Origin: Hymenobacter nitidus
Lineage (GTDB): Bacteria > Bacteroidota > Bacteroidia > Cytophagales > Hymenobacteraceae
Direction: 5' to 3'
Assembly (NCBI RefSeq): GCF_020447315.1
Contig: NZ_JAJADQ010000003.1
Coordinates: 467,995 to 531,994 of the forward strand
DNA: 64,000 bases
Part shown: positions 57,279 through 64,000 of the stretch, piece after piece
How positions within the stretch are numbered: position 1 is the first letter of the stretch
Layout: every line of letters begins with the position of its first letter
Notes under the pieces: model-generated
Databases searched by the model: none
Seen by the model: the letters and a program-made list of their open reading frames with translations, nothing else
Told to the model about the DNA's origin: nothing
Translations under genes and position numbers: made by a program

Positions 57279-58406
57279 CTACCCCGCTACCGCCTTTAAC
57301 GCCGCTACCATCTCACTCCACGAAAACTCTTTCTTCTTGGCCCACACGCCAGCGGCCAGCTCGGCCTCGCGCTGGTGCTCGTAGAAATCAACCAGGGCAT
57401 CGGCTATGGCTCTGGGAGTGGGCTTTACGACGTAGCCCACTTCCCCATCGGGAATGAGTTCGGCCAGACCGCCCACGTCGGTGACCAGCATGGGACGCTC
57501 GAAGTGGTAGGCTATCTGCGAGACGCCGCTCTGGGTGGCATTTTTGTAGGGCTGCACCACCATATCGGCGGCGCAGAAGTAATCGGCTACCTTTTCGTTG
57601 GGAATGAAGTCGGTGGCGCGCACCAGGCGGCTTTCCAGGCCGTGGCGGGCAATCAGGGCCTCGTAGGGCGCGGCATCCTCGTAGTATTCGCCGGCAATGA
57701 TGAGCTTGACGGGCAGGGACTTCAGCCGCTCATCAGCAAAGGCTTCGAGCAGAATATCCAGCCCCTTGTAGGCCCGGATAAAGCCGAAGAAGAGCAGGTA
57801 GCCGTACTGCGGGTCGAGCTGCAGGGCATGCAGGGCGGCGGGCTTGGCCTTGAGGGCGCCGAAGTTGTCGTAGAGCGGGTGGGGCTGGTACTGGGCCGGC
57901 TGCCGGAAGTGCAGGCGGCGCAGATCGGCCAGTACAGAGCGCGACATCGTGACGAAGCCGTGGCAGGCCGAGAGGAAATAGCGCGTCAGGGGCCGGTCGC
58001 CGGGCCGCTTCTCGTGCGGAATAACGTTGTCGGTAATGGCCACGACACGGGTGTGACGGTTGCGGCGCACCAGGCGGGCAATAGTACCCAGGGCCGGACC
58101 CATAAACGGCAGCCAGAAGCGGAAAATCACCAGGTCGGGCTTCTCGCGCCGCAGCTTCTCTCCCACCGTCCACCACGACAGCGGATTCACCGAGTTGATA
58201 CTCACCTCGATGGGCAGGTCGGCGGGGCCGGGCTCGGTGCTGAACTGCGTTTGGCCCGGGAACAGAAAGTTGGGGTACTGCAGGCTGAAGGTGACGATGC
58301 GCACCTCGTCGCCGGCTTCGCGGAAGGCCCGCGCCAGCCGTTCGTTGTAGGTAGCCAGGCCGCCCCGTAGCGGGTAAGCCGGCCCGATAATGACGACGCG
58401 TGCCAC
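57279..58406 (-). CDS. GT4-family glycosyltransferase
   Basis: 375 residues of GT-B fold. The N-terminus VVIIGPAYPLRGGLATYNERLARAF and the C-terminal EX7E region are visible: GVSQIAYHFERPMLVTDVGGLAELIPDGEVGYVVKPT. The GYLLFFGFIRAYKGLDILLEAFAD strand-loop binds the sugar nucleotide. The start is GTG at 58406. It is followed on the same strand (upstream) by a GT2 gene 6 bp away, which suggests an envelope-glycan pair. Confidence 0.9.
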   Translation of the reverse strand: MARVVIIGPAYPLRGGLATYNERLARAFREAGDEVRIVTFSLQYPNFLFPGQTQFSTEPGPADLPIEVSINSVNPLSWWTVGEKLRREKPDLVIFRFWLPFMGPALGTIARLVRRNRHTRVVAITDNVIPHEKRPGDRPLTRYFLSACHGFVTMSRSVLADLRRLHFRQPAQYQPHPLYDNFGALKAKPAALHALQLDPQYGYLLFFGFIRAYKGLDILLEAFADERLKSLPVKLIIAGEYYEDAAPYEALIARHGLESRLVRATDFIPNEKVADYFCAADMVVQPYKNATQSGVSQIAYHFERPMLVTDVGGLAELIPDGEVGYVVKPTPRAIADALVDFYEHQREAELAAGVWAKKKEFSWSEMVAALKAVAG

Positions 58407-58412
58407 AGGCGG

Positions 58413-59390
58413 TTAGTCTGGTAAGTTGATCTTGTCCCGAATCAGGTAATCGTTGCGGCGCGGGCCGTTGAGCTGCACCATCTCGGCCAGAAAACCCGCC
58501 AGAAACAGCTGCATACCCAGAATCACTGCCACCAGCGCCAGGAAAAACAGCGGCTGGTCGGTTACGTCGCGGGCCCGCAGGTTGTAGTGGGCCAGGTAGA
58601 TTTTCTCGGCCACCAGCCACAGCGTAATCAGCATGCCCACCAGAAACGACACGGAGCCCAGCGTACCGAAGAAGTGCATGGGCCGCCGCCGGAACCGGCT
58701 CACGAAGGTGATGGACATCAAATCCAGGAAGCCGTAGACGAACCGCTCCAGACCAAACTTGGTGACGCCGTACTTACGCTCCTGGTGCTGCACGGCCTTC
58801 TCGCCGATGCGGCCGAAGCCGTTCCACTTGGCAATGACGGGAATGTAGCGGTGCATCTCGCCGTAGACCTCGATGCCCTTCACCACGCGCTGGTCGTAGG
58901 CTTTCAGGCCGCAGTTGAAATCGTGCAGCTTGATACCCGAAATCCAGCGGGTGGCCCCGTTAAAGAGCTTGGTCGGGATGGTTTTGCTCAGCGGGTCGAA
59001 ACGCTTTTTTTTCCAGCCGCTCACCAGGTCGTAGCGCTCCTCCACAATCATGCGGTAGAGTTCGGGCAGCTCCTCGGGCGAGTCCTGCAGGTCGGCATCC
59101 ATGGTGCACACCACCCGGCCTACGGCCTCCTTGAAGCCCGTGTTCAGGGCCGCCGACTTGCCGTAGTTGCGGTTGAAGCGGATGCCGCGCAGGTGGGTAT
59201 CGGTCTGGGCCAGCTCCTCAATTACGTCCCAGGACGTGTCCGTCGAGCCGTCATCAATCAGAATCAGCTCGTAGGTAAGCCCGTGCTGAGCCAGCACCCG
59301 GTTTATCCAGCGGGTCAGTTCCGGCAACGACTCGGCCTCATTGAGCAGGGGAATGACGATGGAGAGCTCAACGGGGAAATGGGACGACAA
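58413..59390 (-). CDS. GT2 glycosyltransferase with two C-terminal membrane helices (ArnC/DpgS type)
   Basis: 325 residues from the TTG at 59390. A longer frame to 59438 overlaps the DUF4199 gene, and homologues start just before ELSIVIPLLNEAE. The catalytic part has LIDDGSTD and CTMDADLQDSPEE (DxD). Two C-terminal membrane helices follow at about 235-255 and 270-295. It transfers a sugar from a nucleotide donor to undecaprenyl phosphate or another lipid. It ends 6 bp from the GT4 gene, so translational coupling is possible. The start codon is uncertain. Confidence 0.88.
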   Translation of the reverse strand: MSSHFPVELSIVIPLLNEAESLPELTRWINRVLAQHGLTYELILIDDGSTDTSWDVIEELAQTDTHLRGIRFNRNYGKSAALNTGFKEAVGRVVCTMDADLQDSPEELPELYRMIVEERYDLVSGWKKKRFDPLSKTIPTKLFNGATRWISGIKLHDFNCGLKAYDQRVVKGIEVYGEMHRYIPVIAKWNGFGRIGEKAVQHQERKYGVTKFGLERFVYGFLDLMSITFVSRFRRRPMHFFGTLGSVSFLVGMLITLWLVAEKIYLAHYNLRARDVTDQPLFFLALVAVILGMQLFLAGFLAEMVQLNGPRRNDYLIRDKINLPD

Positions 59391-59394
59391 ACGC

Positions 59395-59934
59395 TTACTC
59401 AAACTCGGGTCGTTTATGCTTGGTGAAAATAGAGACAATCAGGCCCGTAATAACGCCACCCACGGCTGCGCCCATCAGGCTCTTGCCAATCTGGGTGGGC
59501 GACTTAATCTGCTCGTCGCTCATGCCTTCGAGGCTTTTTTCGATTTGCTCTTCCGGCACGTTCGGAATCGTGCTCATCCAGGCTTCCAGGTCAGTGCGCA
59601 TGCGCAGCGCGTAGTCGGGGTCAATAAAGTTGACGTAGACATAATTGAAAATGCCGGACATCAGCCCGGAAATAACCGACAGTACCACCACAATCAGCAG
59701 GCCCTGCCCGTAGGTCATGAAGCCCTGGTTGTTCTGCTTGAAAAAGCGGTGCGCCATCACCGTGCCGAGTATGTAGACCAGAATACTGGCACTCAGATAT
59801 ACCGAATACTTAAACGACAATCCGGTGGCGCGCATGGCAAAGTCGACCACAATCCAGATAAGCCCGGTGATGATACCGTAGCGAATTCCGACGGATACGG
59901 GAGAAGCGGCAGGCGTAGTAGAGGTAGTTTCCAT
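59395..59934 (-). CDS. DUF4199 membrane protein
   Basis: 179 residues with four helices at about 18-35, 44-62, 76-98 and 151-170. The pattern (GIRYGIITGLIWIVVDF; YGQGLLIVVVLSVISGLMSGIFNYVY) is the DUF4199 layout. A helical loop with EEQIEKSLEGMSDEQI lies between helices 3 and 4. The function is unknown. Its stop is within a few bases of the presumed start of the GT2 gene, and it is probably co-transcribed with it. A second, divergent member follows upstream. Confidence 0.88.
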   Translation of the reverse strand: METTSTTPAASPVSVGIRYGIITGLIWIVVDFAMRATGLSFKYSVYLSASILVYILGTVMAHRFFKQNNQGFMTYGQGLLIVVVLSVISGLMSGIFNYVYVNFIDPDYALRMRTDLEAWMSTIPNVPEEQIEKSLEGMSDEQIKSPTQIGKSLMGAAVGGVITGLIVSIFTKHKRPEFE

Positions 59935-59972
59935 GTTTTGGTGGTTAGGTAGAACAGTGAAGGAAGCAAGAA

Positions 59973-60503
59973 CTAACGGCGCAGAAAAATAGCGCCCGGT
60001 ACACTCAGCAGAAGACCAAACAGCAGTTTTTTCACGAAGTCATCGGTAGCCATGCCCTGCGCATTCACGCTTTGCAGGCCCTGAATCGTGCGCTCGTACT
60101 GCTCTTTGCCGCCCGGCTGCCTCAGATAGTCGGCGCGGGAGCCTTCGGCAATTTTAATCATGGCGGCCTTGCTCTTCTCGATCTGCTCGGGGCCGGCCAT
60201 CTGGGCCACACCGTACACGCCCATAGCCGAGGTAGTAGCGGCCAGGAAAGCCGTCAGGGCACCCACGGCCAGGGCGCGCTTCAAACCGGGGCCTTCCGGC
60301 GGAGAAATACGCCGCAGCATCCACTGGCTGGCTACTACGGCCAGCGGGGGCAGAAATATCACCATCAGCCGCTTGGGCCCAAACGGGTCATTGCCGGTCA
60401 GCAGCAGACCTACGAGCCAGAGGGTACACAACAAACCGGCGCCCACGCCAAAGCGCAGGGCCGTACGCAACACGGAGGGAAACGGGGAAACTTCGGCGGG
60501 CAC
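59973..60503 (-). CDS. DUF4199-like membrane protein
   Basis: 176 residues, GTG start (60503). Four helices: about 16-36, 44-62, 75-97 and 155-174. The inter-helix loop PEQIEKSKAAMIKIAEG echoes the EEQIEKSLEGM of the neighbour, and the overall size matches, so it is a distant paralogue. It lies 38 bp upstream of the DUF4199 gene on the same strand. It may dimerise with that product in the inner membrane. Confidence 0.75.
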   Translation of the reverse strand: MPAEVSPFPSVLRTALRFGVGAGLLCTLWLVGLLLTGNDPFGPKRLMVIFLPPLAVVASQWMLRRISPPEGPGLKRALAVGALTAFLAATTSAMGVYGVAQMAGPEQIEKSKAAMIKIAEGSRADYLRQPGGKEQYERTIQGLQSVNAQGMATDDFVKKLLFGLLLSVPGAIFLRR

Positions 60504-60557
60504 GGATAAGCAGCAAGTGAGGCGGAAAGATAGAGGACTTTGGCCAAACTACGCACC

Positions 60558-62621
60558 TTACGCCGCCACTGCCGCCGCCGGAACTGCCCGGGGCCGGCCC
60601 ACGAAGCGCAGCAACAATACTTCGGCCAGCAGGCAGGCTAAAGCCAGCAGCAGACAGTAGCGCCACAGCGGCGTCCCTACCCGCAGGGCTTTGTAGTGGG
60701 CGGCAACCGAGCGGTTGGTCGTGCTTTCGTAGACCTGCACGTTGGGCCGGTTGGGTCCAATCAGCTGCCGCAGGTCGTTTGCCGAGTAGTAAGCCAACTC
60801 CGATTCCGCCTTGTCGATATTCAGCGCCAGCGTGGCTACTACCTTGTCATTGTAAATCACCTGGTAAAAACCGGGCTCCTGCACCACCGCCGGAATGGTC
60901 AGGCGCAGGGTACCGGCCTCCCAGCGCTGGGCGGGAATAACAGTCAGGCTGTCTTTGCGCAGACTTACCACCGGCTCATCCCGCTGCGTTTTGGCCTGGG
61001 GCTTCAGGCTCAGGGCTACGGTTCCCTGGTTGAGGCGGTAGGCAATACGCTGCTCGCTCTGGTAGCTGAGCATAGCCAATCGGTACATAACGGGTACAAA
61101 CAGCGCGTGCTGGGTAAAGTCACTGTACGCACTCTGGAAAGGCGCGGCAAACAGAAACACCTTGCCCCGGCCACTAGTGAAACCAGCCAAGAACCCGTCG
61201 CCGTTGCGCATCTTCAGTATTTCGGTGGCCGAGCGGGACCAGCGTAGCACTGGGGCCACCCTCGGCATGCCCGCCCGCTGATTGGAAGCCGTAAACACAT
61301 CCTGAAAAAAGGGACTCTGCAGACTGGGCGCGGCCACATCCTGCAGCACCGGCGCTCCGACCTGGGGCCTCTCCCACTGAATTCCGCCTATGCCCAATTC
61401 CCGGAACAGGCGGTTGTATTCTTCCTGCGTGGTTGGGTTGCCAGCGGGTGGTACAATCACCAGTGTGGCCCCTTGCACCACCGCCCGCCGCAGATTTTCG
61501 CGCAGGGCGTTGTCCAGCTTGGGTACTTCCTCCAGCACCAGCAGGTTGGCCGTATTCAGGAGGCTGTAGTCCAGCCGTGCGGCGGGGCTGCCGCTGTAGC
61601 TGAACATCGACTCGTTGTTGTATACCCGGCTGACGGCCGCAGCTTGTGGGGCCGTAATGTTCAGGATGCGGATCTGGGGCGAGGCTTGCAGGGTGAAATA
61701 GTAGGTATTGTCGAAAGTCACCGGCAAATCCTCCACCTCTACCCGGCACTGCTGCGCGGCTTCCCCATCCAGCCGCACCCGAACCGCCGACACGATACTT
61801 TCGCGCGCCGGCACAGCCACCCGATACGTGGCTACCTGTCGGCTGCCAACAAATACTTTCACCTGACAATCCGGGGCAGCCAGCATCCCGCCATTGCGCA
61901 GCCGGACGCGCAGGTTCAAATCAGCACCCGTGCGCACGAAAGCATCGTCGAGCAGCACGCTATCCACGAATACGTTGGCCGTCTGCCGGCCCTGCAGCGG
62001 CACCAGATATAGCTGGCTCGTGCTGTCAGTCAGCAGCGCCTGCGGATTGAAGCTGTTTTTTTGAAAGTCAGAGAAAACGAAGATATGCTTGGCGTTGGCT
62101 ACGCTTTTAGCCCGCTCCAGGCCATTGGCTAGGCTTTTGGTCTGACCGGAAATAGTGAGCTGCTGCACTGCGGTCTGAAAAGCCGGCGCCGTCAGCACCG
62201 CGTTGGACGAAGCTGGCAGCACGTAGCGGGCCGAGGCCGGATACGCCGAAGGCAGCTCCTGAGCTTCCGCCACAGCCTGGTCAAACAAGGGCTGCGACTG
62301 GTCACCTTCTACCACCATGCTGGGCGAAGCGTCGACGAGGCTGGCTACGATGCCGCCGTCGTTCACTTGGCTTTGTTCCGGTGCCGGAATAAACGGCTGA
62401 CAGAACAGCAGTACCAGAAACGCTATAAACCCCATCCGGGCGGCTAGCACCAGCAAATGCTTGAGCTTGCGCTGCCGCGCCGTTACCAGCTTGATTTCGC
62501 GGATGAAGCCCACGTTGGTAAACAGCAGCCGCTGCGGCCGGCGCAATTCAAAGAAATGAATGGCAAGGGGAATAGCTAAAGCAAGAAGTCCGAGCAGGAA
62601 CCAAGGATAGGTTAGCGTCAT
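60558..62621 (-). CDS. BatA-domain (aerotolerance-type) membrane protein
   Basis: 687 residues. The N-terminal BatA domain (MTLTYPWFLLGLLALAIPLAIHFFELRRPQRLLFTNVGFIREI, in parts) has two membrane helices, at about 4-22 and 56-75. A periplasmic part of about 560 residues follows, including VDASPSMVVE like a degenerate vWA MIDAS, and one more helix near the C-terminus (LLLALACLLAEVLLLRFV). Such proteins often form complexes with MoxR ATPases and DUF58 proteins, but neither is in the window. The start ATG is clear. Confidence 0.9.
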   Translation of the reverse strand: MTLTYPWFLLGLLALAIPLAIHFFELRRPQRLLFTNVGFIREIKLVTARQRKLKHLLVLAARMGFIAFLVLLFCQPFIPAPEQSQVNDGGIVASLVDASPSMVVEGDQSQPLFDQAVAEAQELPSAYPASARYVLPASSNAVLTAPAFQTAVQQLTISGQTKSLANGLERAKSVANAKHIFVFSDFQKNSFNPQALLTDSTSQLYLVPLQGRQTANVFVDSVLLDDAFVRTGADLNLRVRLRNGGMLAAPDCQVKVFVGSRQVATYRVAVPARESIVSAVRVRLDGEAAQQCRVEVEDLPVTFDNTYYFTLQASPQIRILNITAPQAAAVSRVYNNESMFSYSGSPAARLDYSLLNTANLLVLEEVPKLDNALRENLRRAVVQGATLVIVPPAGNPTTQEEYNRLFRELGIGGIQWERPQVGAPVLQDVAAPSLQSPFFQDVFTASNQRAGMPRVAPVLRWSRSATEILKMRNGDGFLAGFTSGRGKVFLFAAPFQSAYSDFTQHALFVPVMYRLAMLSYQSEQRIAYRLNQGTVALSLKPQAKTQRDEPVVSLRKDSLTVIPAQRWEAGTLRLTIPAVVQEPGFYQVIYNDKVVATLALNIDKAESELAYYSANDLRQLIGPNRPNVQVYESTTNRSVAAHYKALRVGTPLWRYCLLLALACLLAEVLLLRFVGRPRAVPAAAVAA

Positions 62622-62765
62622 CTGAAACAGAATAAGTCTGTGAAGGTAACAACCAAAGACACCTTACTTATTCAAAGACGCATGAATTTGCCTGCTTGCC
62701 CAGAATCTTTGCCTTCATTCCGTTGGACGACCACCGCTGCCAACCACCTGAAACTGGTTTTGCGC

Positions 62766-63779
62766 TTACCAACTGCTAACAGTCTTCAACACCTCATAGG
62801 AGCGAAGCCGCGCCTCATGGTCATAGATGTGCGACACAGCTAGCAACTCATCGACTTGAGTAGCCTGCAGAAAGTACTGCAGCTGCCGCTGCACGGTTGC
62901 TGGCCCACCAATAAAGGAGTAGGTCATCATCTGGGACACAGCTTCCTCCTCAAGTTCGTGCCACAACCCGCTCATGGTTGCTACCGGGGGCTGCAGAGGC
63001 CTGGATGTACCCCGGATAATATTCAAGGCAAACTGATGAAAAGACGTTGCCAGGTACTCAGCCCGCTCATCCGTATCGGCGGCAATGACATTGACGCAAG
63101 CCGCCGCGTAGGGCGTAGCCAGATGAGCGGAAGGCCGGAAGGAACTGCGGTAAAGCTCCAGAGCTGCGTGTAGATGCGTTGGCGCAAAGTGGCTGGCAAA
63201 TGCAAAAGGAAGACCTAAAAATCCAGCAAGCTGCGCACTATAAGTACTGGAGCCCAGTAGCCAGATAGGAATATCCAAGCCTTCGCCCGGTACTGCCCGC
63301 ACCTTATTGGCTGCGTTGTCCGCCGACAGATAAGTTTGTAGCTCCTGCACCTGCTGAGGGAACTCCGTTGCGGCCCCCACTGTATCACGCCGAAGCGCGC
63401 GGGCGGTTAGAGGATCAGTACCTGGCGCACGCCCTAGTCCCAAATCAATACGGCCGGGATACAAGGACGCCAGTGTACCAAATTGCTCAGCAACTACCAA
63501 AGGAGCGTGATTTGGCAGCATAATCCCCCCCGAACCCACCCGGATAGTAGAAGTACCACCTGCAACATGACCAATTAGAACGGCAGTTGCTGAACTGGCA
63601 ATACTGGCCATGTTATGATGCTCGGCCAGCCAATAGCGAGTAAAGCCCCATTTTTCCGCGTGCTGGGCTAAATCCAGTGTGTTGCGGAAAGTATCAGCGG
63701 GGGTACTGTTTTCTATAATGGCGGCCAAATCCAGTACAGATACTGGCACTCGGGATTGTGGTTTTGAATCAGGTTGCAT
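62766..63779 (-). CDS. Luciferase-like monooxygenase (LLM), class F420/FMN-dependent type
   Basis: 337 residues. The family N-terminus is [78 protein letters not shown] and [27 protein letters not shown] match the LLM class with MsnO8-type domains. FMN or F420 is the likely cofactor. The ATG at 63779 was used; a TTG 18 bp upstream is an alternative. The substrate is unknown. It lies beside an rRNA operon end. AT content is somewhat higher than in neighbours. Confidence 0.9.
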   Translation of the reverse strand: MQPDSKPQSRVPVSVLDLAAIIENSTPADTFRNTLDLAQHAEKWGFTRYWLAEHHNMASIASSATAVLIGHVAGGTSTIRVGSGGIMLPNHAPLVVAEQFGTLASLYPGRIDLGLGRAPGTDPLTARALRRDTVGAATEFPQQVQELQTYLSADNAANKVRAVPGEGLDIPIWLLGSSTYSAQLAGFLGLPFAFASHFAPTHLHAALELYRSSFRPSAHLATPYAAACVNVIAADTDERAEYLATSFHQFALNIIRGTSRPLQPPVATMSGLWHELEEEAVSQMMTYSFIGGPATVQRQLQYFLQATQVDELLAVSHIYDHEARLRSYEVLKTVSSW

Positions 63780-63924
63780 AAAGCCTAAAACCGACAAAGG
63801 CCCTTCATTGTTCTGTACCCTCGCTATTTCAGTCCCCAGTCCTGGGAGTCATTGCGGGGGTGATCGGCGGGGCGGGGCGAATCGCGGGCCGAGGCGGCGG
63901 GGCCGGGGGGGCCAGAAACGCACA

Positions 63925-63957
63925 CTGCCCCCCGCAGCACGAAGTCGCGGGGGGCAG
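63925..63957 (-). terminator. Hairpin at the end of the rRNA operon
   Basis: CTGCCCCCCGC pairs with GCGGGGGGCAG, 11-nt loop. It lies just downstream of the 5S rRNA on the minus strand. A T-run is weak, so it may be a processing or Rho-influenced site. Confidence 0.6.
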
Positions 63958-63969
63958 GGCTTGAAAAGG

Positions 63970-64000
63970 TTGGCGGCGACCGACTCTCCCGCCGGTGAAG
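63970..64000 (-). rRNA. rrf: 5S ribosomal RNA, 3' end only
   Basis: On the minus strand the window's last bases read CGGGAGAGTCGGTCGCCGCC, the conserved 3' end of Bacteroidota 5S rRNA (GGGAGAGTAGGTCG-x-CGCC, with one C in place of A). The 5' part lies beyond the window. It implies that a 16S-23S-5S operon on the minus strand ends here. Confidence 0.8.

Noticed and set aside
62640..62843. 67-codon plus-strand frame between the BatA and LLM genes
   Set aside because: It overlaps the LLM gene 3' end and shows no coding pattern.
1..64000. tRNA genes, insertion sequences, prophage or secretion-system islands
   Set aside because: I looked for cloverleaf-like segments in the larger gaps and for transposase, integrase or phage motifs in the proteins, and saw none.

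Overview
The window looks like chromosomal DNA of a GC-rich, pigmented-type Bacteroidota, most likely Hymenobacter or a close relative (Hymenobacteraceae, Cytophagales). This is inferred from several things: high GC; the near absence of Shine-Dalgarno sequences; Bacteroidota-type promoter boxes (TAnnTTTG, sometimes with an upstream TTG/TTTG); and lineage-typical families such as DUF4199, DUF5686, BatA-domain proteins, FAS1 lipoproteins, MenA and GT3 glycogen synthase. Most of the content is housekeeping and cell-envelope genes. I see no prophage, insertion sequence, CRISPR array, secretion island or tRNA. The only RNA gene is the 3' end of a 5S rRNA on the minus strand at the right edge, so an rRNA operon lies just beyond it.

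Layout. 0-8 kb: end of an aldo/keto reductase, a Tat-exported Gfo/Idh/MocA oxidoreductase, a GH43 lipoprotein, a DUF4136 lipoprotein, an orphan TPR histidine kinase and an S41 peptidase. 8-18 kb: a PAS-only protein with a small CZB-like partner, a second S41 peptidase, two GNAT acetyltransferases, an M28 peptidase and a YfcC-type carrier. 18-23 kb: a glycogen pair (GH13 branching-type enzyme, GT3 glycogen synthase) and a FAS1 lipoprotein. 23-33 kb: a DUF4198 protein, STAS protein, RNase Z, VUT/queuosine-precursor transporter, TrpS, a class III CoA-transferase and a DEAD-box helicase. 33-40 kb: a DUF5686 outer-membrane protein, two glutathione peroxidases (one predicted cytosolic, one lipoprotein), MenA and a LOG-family protein. 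40-45 kb: an arginine cluster (ArgS, arginase, arginine decarboxylase). 45-57 kb: two tiny paralogous lipoproteins, a low-GC membrane gene, a GmhB-like phosphatase, HemY, a DPM-type glycosyltransferase, TerC, a GT51 transglycosylase with an AsmA-like N-terminus, PurB, a LuxR regulator, an HTH protein and a GT9 heptosyltransferase. 57-64 kb: GT4, GT2, two DUF4199-type membrane proteins, a BatA-domain protein, a luciferase-like monooxygenase and the 5S rRNA end.

The most unusual signals are non-coding. (1) A family of long hairpin elements at 16912-17180 and 28818-29042, and probably 1389-1569, has shared terminal repeats and a terminator-like core, and sits flush against gene 3' ends. (2) A perfect 62-bp palindrome at 55504-55565, built from four GTGACGTTT half-sites, lies immediately upstream of an HTH gene. 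(3) Two nested inverted repeats share exactly the same centre at 42333-42455, between arginase and argS. (4) A 41-bp-period tandem repeat lies at 33166-33309. (5) Hairpins precede the TTG-started rnz and transporter genes. Several genes use TTG or GTG starts, and several promoter boxes lie so close to the start codon that the mRNAs may be leaderless.

All product names come from motif reading alone; no database search was run.
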